Assembly: GCA_000702025.1 (NCBI GenBank)
Contig: KL370851.1
Span: forward strand, 140,005-204,004
Length of the DNA: 64,000 nt
Direction of reading: 5' to 3'
DNA from: Blautia schinkii DSM 10518
Lineage (GTDB): Bacteria > Bacillota > Clostridia > Lachnospirales > Lachnospiraceae
A program made the position numbers and the translations under genes. Below the pieces are notes generated by a model. It made no database searches. It was not told the origin of the DNA and saw nothing but the letters and a program-made list of their open reading frames with translations. How positions within the stretch are numbered: the stretch's first letter is position 1; the number at the start of each line of letters is the position of its first letter. Shown here piece after piece: positions 1 to 7,494 of the stretch.

Positions 1-2
1 TC

Positions 3-98
3 AGCAGGAGATTTCCGCAGTTCTGCCTTGAACGGGCGAGCGTGGAGGATATCATTGTCTACTCTGTGAGAGGGATACGAAGGGAGGAGACAGTATGA
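3..98 (+). CDS. ABC transporter ATP-binding protein, C-terminal end (partial)
   Basis: An open frame enters from the left edge and ends with a TGA that overlaps the ATG of the next gene as ATGA. The visible tail contains ERASVEDIIVYSVRG. This resembles the last residues of ABC-2 type ATPases, where a 'sleDiFlyyv'-like segment closes the protein. Stop-start overlap with an ABC-2 permease gene supports an ATPase-permease operon. The nucleotide-binding motifs lie outside the window, so the assignment rests on this tail and on context. Confidence 0.6.
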   Translation, partial: SRRFPQFCLERASVEDIIVYSVRGIRREETV

Positions 99-724
99 AA
101 GGGCTGATTCGGGCAGATTATTATATTATAAAGGAGCAGTTAGGTTCATATTTTAAATTGTTTGGCTTTTTCGCTGTGATTTCGTTATTTGCTAAATCTT
201 CTATGTATATAGTGAATATGCAAGCTGTGTTTTCCGCAATGATTCTTATCTCTATGATGGCGGCGGATGAAAACGGAAGGGACGCTTATTATCAGCAGCT
301 GCCTTTTGACAGAAGGGAGCTTGTAAAAGAAAAATATGTGAGAGGGTGTGTTTTTCTATTGCCCTTTATGTTAATGGCAAATTTTGTTGGATTTATTATT
401 ACGTTAATTTGTGAGTTGGATTTTCTGAGGTTCTTTACTGATATGGAGATTGGTATTGTATATCTGTTTCTGTCAATAGATATTGTGATTCCCTTTGCAA
501 TCAAAAAAGGAGTTGCAAAGGCAAGGTTAGCCGGTTTTGCCTTTGTATTTGTACCTTGTTTGGTATTGGTCTATTTGACAAAATTTATTGTTGAAGATAT
601 GCCAGGAATTGATTTTGTATTTGTTGTAACTATATTGATGCTGGTATTAGCGGTTCTGTCAATACTTTTGCTTCCATTCTCATACCGACTGAGTTTGAAG
701 TATTACCAGGAAAGGGAGTTTTGA
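95..724 (+). CDS. ABC-2 type transporter permease, paralogue 1 of 3
   Basis: A 209-residue hydrophobic protein with about six membrane segments (near residues 20-40, 43-56, 88-108, 120-136, 148-164 and 180-200). It resembles the short ABC-2 permeases of the ABC2_membrane_5 type, which work with a separate ATPase. The loop around residues 60-86 holds DENGRDAYYQQLPFDRREL and KEKYVRG, kept almost unchanged in the two following paralogues. It starts inside the stop codon of the ATPase gene and has GGAGG upstream, so the two are probably translationally coupled. The substrate is unknown; export of a peptide or lipid is only a family-level guess. Confidence 0.8.
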   Translation: MKGLIRADYYIIKEQLGSYFKLFGFFAVISLFAKSSMYIVNMQAVFSAMILISMMAADENGRDAYYQQLPFDRRELVKEKYVRGCVFLLPFMLMANFVGFIITLICELDFLRFFTDMEIGIVYLFLSIDIVIPFAIKKGVAKARLAGFAFVFVPCLVLVYLTKFIVEDMPGIDFVFVVTILMLVLAVLSILLLPFSYRLSLKYYQEREF

Positions 725-775
725 CTGTTTTACCGGGTGTGTAGGAATTTTTGTTTGATATAAGGAGGAGTCAGT

Positions 776-1405
776 ATGAAAGGGTTGATAAGGGTAGAAT
801 ATTATATGATAAAGGCCGAAATATGGACGTATTTGAAAATGTTTGGCTTATTCGCTGTGTTTTCTTTGTTTGTAAAATCATCTCTATATATAATGACTAT
901 GCAATTTGTAACTTCTGTGATGCTCCTTCTCTCTATGATGACAGTAGACGAAAATGGGAAGGATGCTTATTATCAGCAGCTGCCTTTTGACAGGAGAGAG
1001 CTTGTAAAGGAAAAATATGTGAGAGGGTGTGTATTTTTAATTCCCCTTATGCTACTTGCGGATTTTATTGGATTCATGATTACTTTGATTTATGGATTGG
1101 ATTTGGTGCAGTTCTTATCTAATATGGTGCTTGGCATTGTATATTTTCTGTTGACAATAGATATTGTGATTCCTATTGCTATCAAAAGAGGTGCAGGAAA
1201 ATCCAGGTTCATCTGCATTTTTTGTGTTGTTTTGCCTCCCGCGGCACTCATCTTTCCGATAAATGCTTTTATGAAAGGTAGGCCGGGGATAAATGCTGAT
1301 TTAGCTGCGACAATTTTGATGCTGATTGTAGTGGTGCTGGTATTGCTTTTGCTTCCTATATCCTATAAGTTGAGTGTGAAATTTTACCAGGCAAAAGAGT
1401 TTTAA
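776..1405 (+). CDS. ABC-2 type transporter permease, paralogue 2 of 3
   Basis: A 209-residue tandem paralogue of the preceding permease, of identical length and with the same membrane layout. The conserved DENGKDAYYQQLPFDRREL loop is present. The start has AAGGAGGAG upstream. The roughly 25 bases before the ATG closely match those before paralogue 1, so the duplication carried the ribosome site with it. No ATPase gene lies between the two; this copy may share the upstream ATPase or form a heterodimer with a neighbour. Function is inferred from family and operon only. Confidence 0.8.
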   Translation: MKGLIRVEYYMIKAEIWTYLKMFGLFAVFSLFVKSSLYIMTMQFVTSVMLLLSMMTVDENGKDAYYQQLPFDRRELVKEKYVRGCVFLIPLMLLADFIGFMITLIYGLDLVQFLSNMVLGIVYFLLTIDIVIPIAIKRGAGKSRFICIFCVVLPPAALIFPINAFMKGRPGINADLAATILMLIVVVLVLLLLPISYKLSVKFYQAKEF

Positions 1406-1535
1406 CCGTTCAACTGATGAATTGCCTGTGTTTTTAAGAATTCACAGAGCATTTTGTCAGAGGGTGTCGCAAGAGGACAGATATATAGAGATATTGTTTG
1501 TTCTGTAAGAGGAGCAAAAGAGAGGAGGGTTTCGT
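1406..1535 (+). pseudogene. Fossil of an ABC ATPase 3' end
   Basis: The spacer before paralogue 3 retains a decayed copy of the ATPase tail seen at the left edge. Read in frame pieces, it gives FCQRVSQED and then DIVCSVRGAKERR, against FCLERASVED and DIIVYSVRGIRREE in the intact tail. A short insertion separates the two matching pieces and shifts the frame. This suggests the ancestral duplicated unit was ATPase plus permease, and that the ATPase was later deleted. The match is short and was judged by eye. Confidence 0.45.
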
Positions 1536-2165
1536 ATGAGAGGATTAATAAGAGCAGATTATTATATGATAAAGGCAGAGGTCAAGACATATTTGATATT
1601 ATTAGGCATTTTTACCATCTTATCTTTTTTTAGAAAATCGTCGGACTATATTGTGACTATGCAGTTTGTGGTTACCCTCATGCTTAGCCTTTCCTTGATG
1701 ACGATTGATGAAAATGGGAAAGACGCTTATTATCAGCAGCTTCCTTTCGATAGAAGAGAGCTTGTAAAGGAAAAATATGTGCGTGGATTTGTATTTATAG
1801 TTCCTTTTCTGATTGTCGGTTCTTTTGCTGGATTTATTATTACGTTGATTTATGGGGCAGATATCAGTAACTTTTTTTCAGAAGTTGTGCTTAGCGTTGT
1901 TTATTTACTTCAGGCTATGGATTTTGTGATACCGATTTGTATTAAAAAAGAAGCCTCAAAATCCAGGTTATTGTGCGGCATTTGTGTCGGGGTACCAAGT
2001 CTGGTTGTTACGATTGTGGCAAATGTTATCATTAAAGATATGCACGGGATAAATACAGAGTTGGCATTTACATTGGTGATGCTCGTCCTTGTAGCACTTG
2101 CGCTTCTTTTACTTCCGTTATCTTATCGCCTGAGTGTGAAATACTACCAAGCCAAGGAGTTTTGA
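1536..2165 (+). CDS. ABC-2 type transporter permease, paralogue 3 of 3
   Basis: Third 209-residue paralogue, preceded by GAGAGGAGG. It has the same six-segment layout and the same DENGKDAYYQQLPFDRREL block around residues 58-76, while the membrane segments have diverged more. Equal length and loop conservation argue that all three copies are under selection. It is the last gene of the tandem set. The substrate is unknown. Confidence 0.8.
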   Translation: MRGLIRADYYMIKAEVKTYLILLGIFTILSFFRKSSDYIVTMQFVVTLMLSLSLMTIDENGKDAYYQQLPFDRRELVKEKYVRGFVFIVPFLIVGSFAGFIITLIYGADISNFFSEVVLSVVYLLQAMDFVIPICIKKEASKSRLLCGICVGVPSLVVTIVANVIIKDMHGINTELAFTLVMLVLVALALLLLPLSYRLSVKYYQAKEF

Positions 2166-2223
2166 CCTTTTGATTTTAGATGCTATTGAAAATCCTAAAT
2201 GAATGGGATATGATAGTAGCAGA

Positions 2224-2252
2224 GCGTGTCAAAAGGCAATTTTCAGACACGC
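2224..2252 (+). other. Hairpin upstream of the aminopeptidase gene
   Basis: GCGTGTC (2224-2230) pairs with GACACGC (2246-2252), with AAAA/TTTT continuing the stem inside. No T-run follows, so it is not a typical terminator. It lies in the likely leader of the aminopeptidase gene. The flank (ATATGAT..AGAG..GTCAAA) resembles the left arm of the hairpin at 33301, so both could be members of a small repeat family. Confidence 0.45.
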
Positions 2253-2279
2253 ACCAGTAATGAAAAGGAGAATAAAGAG

Positions 2280-4076
2280 ATGAATATACAACTTGAGAGG
2301 CTACGCAGTCTGATGGCAGAGAGGCATATGGACGCTTATCTGATTCCGACAGCGGATTACCATGAATCCGAGTATGTGGGGGAATATTTTAAATGCCGCA
2401 AATTTATTACCGGGTTTACAGGCTCCGCAGGAATCGCGGTAGTCACGATGGAGGATGCCGGACTTTGGACGGATGGACGGTATTTTGTACAAGCGGCAAG
2501 GCAGCTGGAGGGAAGCGGTTTCCGGCTTCAGAAGATGGGGCAGGAAGGCGTTCCGACCATCAGAGAATATCTGAAGGAAATGCTTCCGGAGGGTGGTGTC
2601 CTGGGTTTCGACGGCCGCGTAGTCAACAGTCAGATGGGCCGGGAATTCATGGAAACACTGGAAGGCAGACATGTGACATTTTCCTATGAGGAAGATCTTG
2701 TTGATATGATCTGGGAGGACCGTCCAGCGTTGTCGGCGGAGCCGGTCTGGATTCTGGATGAGAAGTACGCGGGAGTTTCAGCAGCGCAGAAGATTGCAGA
2801 TTTGAGAAAAGCCATGAAAGAGGCGAAAGCCGATGTCCATGTGTTGACAACTTTGGATGATATTGTGTGGCTGTTAAATATCCGGGGAAATGATATCCCT
2901 TACAATCCGGTTGTGTTGTCTTATGTAGCAGTGACGGAGGACAGATTCTATCTGTTTATCAATGAGCAGGTGCTGAATGATGAGGTGAAATCCTATCTGG
3001 CTGGACTGGGTGTGGAAATCAAACCTTACGATGATATTTATGCGTTTGTAAAGACGATTCAAAGACAAACCGTGCTGTTGGAATCAGGGAAAACCAACTA
3101 TGCGATTATTAACAATTTAGACGAAAGCAACAAGATTATCGACCACCTGAATCCGACCACGACGGCAAAGGCTGTGAAGAATCCGGTGGAAATTGAGAAT
3201 GAGCGAAAAGCCCATATCAAAGACGGTGTGGCTGTGACGAAGTTTATCTGCTGGCTGAAGAAAACGATGAAGGAGAAACCGGCTGACCAGGTGGTGACGG
3301 AGATTTCGGTGTCCGATTATCTGGAGGAACTGAGACGGCAGCAGGAGGGAAATTTAGGACTTAGCTTTGATACAATCTCAGCTTATGGGGAGCACGCGGC
3401 CATGTGCCATTACTCTGCGACACCGGAGAGTGATCTGGAGTTAAAACCACAGGGCCTGTATCTGGTCGATTCCGGAGGACAGTATTATGAGGGGACTACG
3501 GATATTACCAGAACGATTGCGTTGGGGCCCATCACAGATGAGGAACGGGAGCATTTCACCCTTGTTGCCATGAGTATGCTGCGGCTTGGGCATGTGAAAT
3601 TCCTTCACGGCTGCAATGGACTGACACTGGATTATGTTGCCAGAGAGCCATTTTGGACCAGAGGACTAAACTATGACCATGGTACCGGACACGGCGTGGG
3701 ATATCTGCTGAATGTTCACGAGGGCCCGCATGATATCCGCTGGAAAATGGGACAGAGGAAGACGGACATCGCGGAGTTTGAGGAAGGCATGGTGACTTCT
3801 GATGAGCCGGGAATCTATATCGAGGGAAGCCATGGAGTCCGCACGGAGAATCTGATGGTCTGCAGGAAAGCGGAAAAGAATCAATACGGGCAGTTTATGG
3901 AATTTGAATATTTGACCTTTGTGCCCATCGATCTGGATGCATTGGACCCGTCGCTCATGGAACCGAAGGATATCGTTTATCTGAATGCATATCATAAAGA
4001 AGTTTATGAGAAAATTTCGCCGTATCTGACTGCAGAAGAGAAGGAATGGCTGAAGGAATATACAAGAGAAGTGTAA
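2280..4076 (+). CDS. Xaa-Pro aminopeptidase (aminopeptidase P, M24B)
   Basis: A cytosolic metallopeptidase that removes an N-terminal residue next to proline. The frame is open from 2226, but the ATG at 2280 has AAAGGAG nine bases upstream and starts MNIQLERLRSLMAE, the usual beginning, giving 598 residues. An N-terminal creatinase-like domain fills roughly residues 1-310 and the pita-bread catalytic domain follows. Metal ligands are visible: Asp397 and Asp408 in VDSGGQYYEGTTDITR, His in GTGHGVG near residue 470, Glu in DEPGIY and Glu in VRTENL. The length suits the three-domain, about 600-residue AMPP subfamily. It appears to be a single-gene unit. Confidence 0.93.
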   Translation: MNIQLERLRSLMAERHMDAYLIPTADYHESEYVGEYFKCRKFITGFTGSAGIAVVTMEDAGLWTDGRYFVQAARQLEGSGFRLQKMGQEGVPTIREYLKEMLPEGGVLGFDGRVVNSQMGREFMETLEGRHVTFSYEEDLVDMIWEDRPALSAEPVWILDEKYAGVSAAQKIADLRKAMKEAKADVHVLTTLDDIVWLLNIRGNDIPYNPVVLSYVAVTEDRFYLFINEQVLNDEVKSYLAGLGVEIKPYDDIYAFVKTIQRQTVLLESGKTNYAIINNLDESNKIIDHLNPTTTAKAVKNPVEIENERKAHIKDGVAVTKFICWLKKTMKEKPADQVVTEISVSDYLEELRRQQEGNLGLSFDTISAYGEHAAMCHYSATPESDLELKPQGLYLVDSGGQYYEGTTDITRTIALGPITDEEREHFTLVAMSMLRLGHVKFLHGCNGLTLDYVAREPFWTRGLNYDHGTGHGVGYLLNVHEGPHDIRWKMGQRKTDIAEFEEGMVTSDEPGIYIEGSHGVRTENLMVCRKAEKNQYGQFMEFEYLTFVPIDLDALDPSLMEPKDIVYLNAYHKEVYEKISPYLTAEEKEWLKEYTREV

Positions 4077-4186
4077 AAAATTGCAAGGAATATTGCCAGA
4101 CATATTGTCGGGTATATCGCCAGGCAAAGAAAATTCGACCTTCTGATCGCCGAGATGCCTGCATTTTTGAGAATTTGCGGAGCTTT

Positions 4187-4219
4187 TCGACACGGGGTGC
4201 CTCATCAGGCAGGTGTCGA
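4187..4219 (+). terminator. Possible terminator after the aminopeptidase gene
   Basis: TCGACAC (4187-4193) pairs with GTGTCGA (4213-4219), and inside it TGCCT pairs with AGGCA across a CATC loop. It is followed by TTAAAATTTTCTT, a weak T-tract. It probably ends the aminopeptidase transcript, though the tail is poor for a canonical intrinsic terminator. Confidence 0.45.
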
Positions 4220-4361
4220 TTAAAATTTTCTTAAACACACTGGTTAAAAATTTTACAAATTATGACTGGACTAATAGGAGATTTTATGAGAAAATAACGC
4301 TAGGATGTTAGGTACAAAAAACAACATCATAAGTCAATCTATACTTGAAAGGAGTTTTAAA

Positions 4362-5054
4362 ATGATTTATTCACATGAAGTAGAAACAATGTGTCCAGTG
4401 GCACAGGGCGTGGCACACGGAGCAGCTCCAATCCCTGAAGAAGCAAAATGGGTAAAAGCAAAAGAAATCAAGGATATTTCTGGTCTGACTCACGGCGTTG
4501 GCTGGTGCGCACCGCAGCAGGGTGCCTGCAAGCTTACTCTGAATGTTAAAGAAGGCGTTATCCAGGAAGCATTAGTTGAGACTTTAGGATGTTCAGGTAT
4601 GACTCATTCCGCTGCTATGGCATCTGAAATCCTGCCGGGCAGAACTATCTTGGAAGCTTTAAACACAGACTTGGTTTGTGACGCAATCAACACAGCAATG
4701 AGAGAACTCTTCCTTCAGATCGTATACGGAAGAACTCAGAGTGCTTTCTCTGAGGACGGACTTCCCATCGGTGCAGGACTTGAGGACCTTGGAAAAGGCC
4801 TTCGTTCCCAGGTTGGTACCATGTACGGCACTCTGAAAAAAGGTCCTCGTTATCTGGAAATGGCTGAAGGCTATGTTACAGGAATCGCACTTGATGAAGA
4901 AGACTGCATTATCGGTTACCAGTATGTAAACTTCGGAAGAATGATGGACTTCATCAAAAACGGCGACGACGCAAACACAGCATTAGAGAAAGCAAAAGGC
5001 CAGTACGGCCGTGTTGCTGATGCTGCTAAGATCATCGACCCGCGTAAAGCTTGA
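4362..5054 (+). CDS. Iron-sulfur cluster assembly scaffold-like protein (partner of GGGtGRT protein)
   Basis: A 230-residue protein related to the NifU/IscU N-terminal scaffold family. The ATG at 4362 has AAAGGAG upstream; the longer frame from 4305 has no ribosome site. Cysteines that could hold a cluster are seen in GWCAPQQGACKL (near residues 46-56) and in ETLGCSGMTHSAA (near residues 72-84). The rest does not follow classical IscU. Codon use is strongly biased and uniform, as in highly expressed genes. The GGGtGRT gene starts 41 bases downstream and shows the same bias, so the two probably act together. Whether it really delivers Fe-S clusters is not known; that role is inferred from the fold family. 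Confidence 0.8.
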   Translation: MIYSHEVETMCPVAQGVAHGAAPIPEEAKWVKAKEIKDISGLTHGVGWCAPQQGACKLTLNVKEGVIQEALVETLGCSGMTHSAAMASEILPGRTILEALNTDLVCDAINTAMRELFLQIVYGRTQSAFSEDGLPIGAGLEDLGKGLRSQVGTMYGTLKKGPRYLEMAEGYVTGIALDEEDCIIGYQYVNFGRMMDFIKNGDDANTALEKAKGQYGRVADAAKIIDPRKA

Positions 5055-5095
5055 TGTACATATCAGCCAGAGAATATTAGAGGAGGACAAGAAGA

Positions 5096-6106
5096 ATGGC
5101 TTTATTTGAATCATATGAAAGAAGAATTGATAAAATCAACTCTGTTTTAAACAGCTATGGAATCTCTTCCATTGAAGAAGCGGAGAAAATCACCAAGGAC
5201 GCAGGTCTGGATGTTTACAACCAGGTTAAGAACATTCAGCCAATCTGCTTTGAGAACGCTTGCTGGGCATACATCGTAGGCGCAGCCATCGCAATCAAGA
5301 AAGGCTGCAAGAGAGCAGCAGACGCAGCAGCAGCAATCGGCGAAGGCCTTCAGGCTTTCTGTATCCCGGGTTCCGTTGCTGACCAGCGTAAAGTAGGTCT
5401 TGGCCATGGTAACCTTGGAAAGATGTTATTGGAAGAAGAAACAGACTGCTTCTGCTTCCTGGCAGGACATGAGTCCTTCGCAGCAGCAGAGGGCGCGATT
5501 GGTATCGCTGAGAAAGCAAACAAGGTTCGCCAAAAACCTCTGCGTGTCATCCTAAACGGTCTTGGAAAAGACGCTGCTCAGATCATCGCACGTATCAACG
5601 GCTTCACCTATGTAGAGACAGACTATGACTACCACACAGGCGAGTTAAAAGAAGTATTCCGCAAAGCATACTCCGAAGGACCGCGTGCGAAAGTAAACTG
5701 CTACGGCGCCAACGATGTTCGTGAAGGCGTTGCAATCATGTGGAAAGAGGGCGTAGACGTTTCCATTACCGGTAACTCCACAAACCCGACACGTTTCCAG
5801 CATCCGGTTGCAGGTACATACAAGAAAGAATGTATCGAAGCAGGCAAGAAATACTTCTCCGTAGCATCCGGCGGCGGTACAGGACGTACCCTTCACCCGG
5901 ACAACATGGCAGCAGGCCCGGCTTCCTACGGTATGACCGATACCTTAGGCCGTATGCATTCCGACGCTCAGTTCGCCGGCTCTTCATCCGTACCGGCTCA
6001 TGTTGAAATGATGGGCCTCATCGGCGCAGGAAACAACCCGATGGTTGGTATGACTGTGGCTGTTGCGGTTGCGATTGAGGAAGCAGCTAAGGAAGGCAAG
6101 TTCTAA
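5096..6106 (+). CDS. GGGtGRT family protein, function unknown
   Basis: A 336-residue protein carrying the signature SGGGTGRTLHPDNM near residues 258-271, which names the GGGtGRT family. AGAGGAGG lies before the ATG. The central part contains a long alanine-rich helix (AADAAAAIGEGLQ) and several glycine-rich stretches. Two cysteines near residue 120 occur in TDCFCFLAG. The gene is followed by a strong terminator. Heavy codon bias suggests abundant protein. No catalytic mechanism is established to my knowledge; pairing with the scaffold-like protein hints at a metal-cluster or redox role. Confidence 0.9.
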   Translation: MALFESYERRIDKINSVLNSYGISSIEEAEKITKDAGLDVYNQVKNIQPICFENACWAYIVGAAIAIKKGCKRAADAAAAIGEGLQAFCIPGSVADQRKVGLGHGNLGKMLLEEETDCFCFLAGHESFAAAEGAIGIAEKANKVRQKPLRVILNGLGKDAAQIIARINGFTYVETDYDYHTGELKEVFRKAYSEGPRAKVNCYGANDVREGVAIMWKEGVDVSITGNSTNPTRFQHPVAGTYKKECIEAGKKYFSVASGGGTGRTLHPDNMAAGPASYGMTDTLGRMHSDAQFAGSSSVPAHVEMMGLIGAGNNPMVGMTVAVAVAIEEAAKEGKF

Positions 6107-6137
6107 GGATAACTGCATAGAATGAGGATTTTAGAAG

Positions 6138-6170
6138 ACTGCACCGACTTTTTTTGTTGGTGCAGTTTTT
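6138..6170 (+). terminator. Intrinsic terminator of the scaffold/GGGtGRT operon
   Basis: ACTGCACCGAC (6138-6148) pairs over 11 bp, with one G-T, with GTTGGTGCAGT (6156-6166) across a loop of seven T, followed by TTTTT. A classic Rho-independent terminator. Confidence 0.9.
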
Positions 6171-6303
6171 AAATAGTTACAAATAATTTGTACGCTTTAT
6201 TTTTTCTGCATGGAAAATAAATACTTTACATTGATATTATTGGATAAATTATATTCAGTTTTATTGTTGTTTTTAGAATTATTGTAGATAATAGGGGAAA
6301 GAG

Positions 6304-6813
6304 ATGAAAGAAAATATTGAAGTGGATAAAGAAATGTGTGATATTGAAAAGCAAAAATTAAAAACTGAAATTATTAAATGTTTGGAAGCTGCTGGTAAAG
6401 ATTTATATTCATTTGATAAAGACCTAATTAATGATAATGGAGTCATAGATAGACATGCTCATGAACGGAGTATTTGCTTTAGATTTGGTTTATATTTTCA
6501 TAAATATATAGATTCTAATAAGTTTTTAAAGGGATATGATTTAGATGCAGAGTATAATAGAGATATTGAAGGTATTAAACGTTTAGACTATAGACCTAAT
6601 GGTTGTTATCCAGATTTGATATTACATAAGCGAGGAAGTAATGAGAGTAACATTCTAATAATTGAGTGTAAGGGGTGGTGGGCTGGAAAGAAGGATATCG
6701 ACGATGATATAGACAAGATAAAAGGTTTTTTGCAGTCTGACAGATATAAGTATATGCTCGGGTTACTAATAATATTTAATAAGGAAAAGATAGCTTTTAA
6801 TTGGATTGAGTAA
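6304..6813 (+). CDS. Hypothetical protein with a PD-(D/E)XK nuclease-like motif
   Basis: A 169-residue AT-rich gene preceded by AGGGGAAAGAG. Around residues 98-122 it shows YPDLIL, then a 15-residue gap, then IIECKGWW, which fits the PD-...-(D/E)-X-K active site of the restriction-endonuclease-like superfamily. The N-terminal half is charged and helical. Base composition is clearly lower in GC than either flanking region, suggesting horizontal acquisition. No partner methylase or helicase is adjacent. I do not recognise a specific family; nuclease activity is a motif-based inference. Confidence 0.6.
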   Translation: MKENIEVDKEMCDIEKQKLKTEIIKCLEAAGKDLYSFDKDLINDNGVIDRHAHERSICFRFGLYFHKYIDSNKFLKGYDLDAEYNRDIEGIKRLDYRPNGCYPDLILHKRGSNESNILIIECKGWWAGKKDIDDDIDKIKGFLQSDRYKYMLGLLIIFNKEKIAFNWIE

Positions 6814-6824
6814 TATCTTATGAT

Positions 6825-7112
6825 ATGCTATCTAAATTAAAGGTGGTGAGATGTTTGGTTACTCGTAAAGAACCCTTAAATATCTATATTGTGGCTAAAA
6901 TATTTGGCCAGCAGGGATGTTTGGCTTATAAATGTAAGACCATAAATGAGGCACGTTGTTTGCCGGGTACATTAGAGGCATTGCGGGCAGATGGCGTAGA
7001 AATTGTTATACTTGACAGTCCGGAGATATATTCAGAATATGCACCGTATTGTTATATAGAGGATATGAAAAAATTCATAGATATGGTTAGTGAAATGAAC
7101 CGTATAGCATAG
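6825..7112 (+). CDS. Small DUF6718-like protein
   Basis: A 95-residue protein lying 12 bases after the PD-(D/E)XK-like gene, probably in the same transcript. Its core (IYIVAKIFGQQGCLAYK, then SPEIYSEYAPYCYI and MKKFIDMV) resembles DUF6718 proteins, short Lachnospiraceae proteins with 'YLVAK..GCYALKT' and 'YGEYAPY' blocks; this match is from memory. Function is unknown. The start is uncertain: ATG 6825 has no good ribosome site, while AAGGTGG at 6839-6845 could serve a TTG at 6855. Confidence 0.6.
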   Translation: MLSKLKVVRCLVTRKEPLNIYIVAKIFGQQGCLAYKCKTINEARCLPGTLEALRADGVEIVILDSPEIYSEYAPYCYIEDMKKFIDMVSEMNRIA

Positions 7113-7209
7113 CTCACTGAAAGGTATGATAGAGTTGTTAGCAGTACAGAGCAGCACGCATTTCTATTGAGAAAGACGCTAGGGAAGGGTTACTAATATT
7201 GTTAACCTA

Positions 7210-7238
7210 TTGACATTTTTACTTCCTTGACGTAATAT
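7210..7238 (+). promoter_or_regulatory. Strong promoter of the orphan small RNA
   Basis: TTGACA at 7210-7215 and TAATAT at 7233-7238 with exactly 17 bases between. Just upstream, GGTTAC-TAATATT-GTTAACC (about 7188-7208) forms an imperfect dyad that could be an operator. Confidence 0.75.
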
Positions 7239-7244
7239 AATATC

Positions 7245-7321
7245 AGCAAAGTAAAGCGGTTGTGTCCACTGGATGCAAAGCGAAACCCCAGGGAGTTGCA
7301 GCTCCCTGGGGTTTCTTTTTT
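7245..7321 (+). ncRNA. Orphan small RNA, about 77 nt, with its own promoter and terminator
   Basis: A near-consensus promoter directs a transcript starting near 7245, and a very strong terminator ends it at about 7321. No open reading frame of any size fits in between. The 5' part carries AGCGGTTGTG (7255-7264) and GGATGC (7271-7276). The same two blocks in the same order occur in the RNA upstream of the Abi_2 gene at 56 kb. A relative of that RNA without a linked Abi_2 gene is the simplest reading. It could instead act in trans or regulate the nearby nuclease-like gene. Confidence 0.6.
7282..7321 (+). terminator. Intrinsic terminator of the orphan small RNA
   Basis: A perfect 14-bp stem: GAAACCCCAGGGAG (7282-7295) with CTCCCTGGGGTTTC (7302-7315), loop TTGCAG, then six T. 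It serves the small RNA; no coding gene ends nearby. Confidence 0.92.
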
Positions 7322-7437
7322 CCCTTTTGAAGAGGAATAACTTAGGCTGACGATTGGTTATTTATCTCCATCCAACCATTTACAAATATAGTAGCGATTT
7401 GGTTGCGGATAATAATAATTTAGGCAGACAGTAATAA

Positions 7438-7466
7438 TTGACTTTTCCAATGTAAAATTATATAAT
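7438..7466 (+). promoter_or_regulatory. Promoter of the cobalamin biosynthesis operon
   Basis: TTGACT at 7438-7443 and TATAAT at 7461-7466 with a 17-base spacer. Transcription would start near 7473 and run through the cobalamin riboswitch before cbiD. The spacer from 7321 to 7438 shows nothing else convincing. Confidence 0.75.
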
Positions 7467-7494
7467 TAGAAACGGAATAAATTAAAAAAAGGCA

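Noticed and set aside
751-990. Overlapping 79-residue frame in the second permease
   Set aside because: An out-of-frame reading of the permease gene without family features.
2226-2279. Upstream extension of the aminopeptidase frame
   Set aside because: It runs through a hairpin and lacks a ribosome site; the ATG at 2280 has a good one and the expected N-terminus.
7360-7462. Minus-strand peptide-like reading ending YYICKWLDGDK and a stop
   Set aside because: It looks protein-like but has no start codon or ribosome site, and it overlaps the promoter of the cbiD operon. Could be a gene remnant; evidence too thin.
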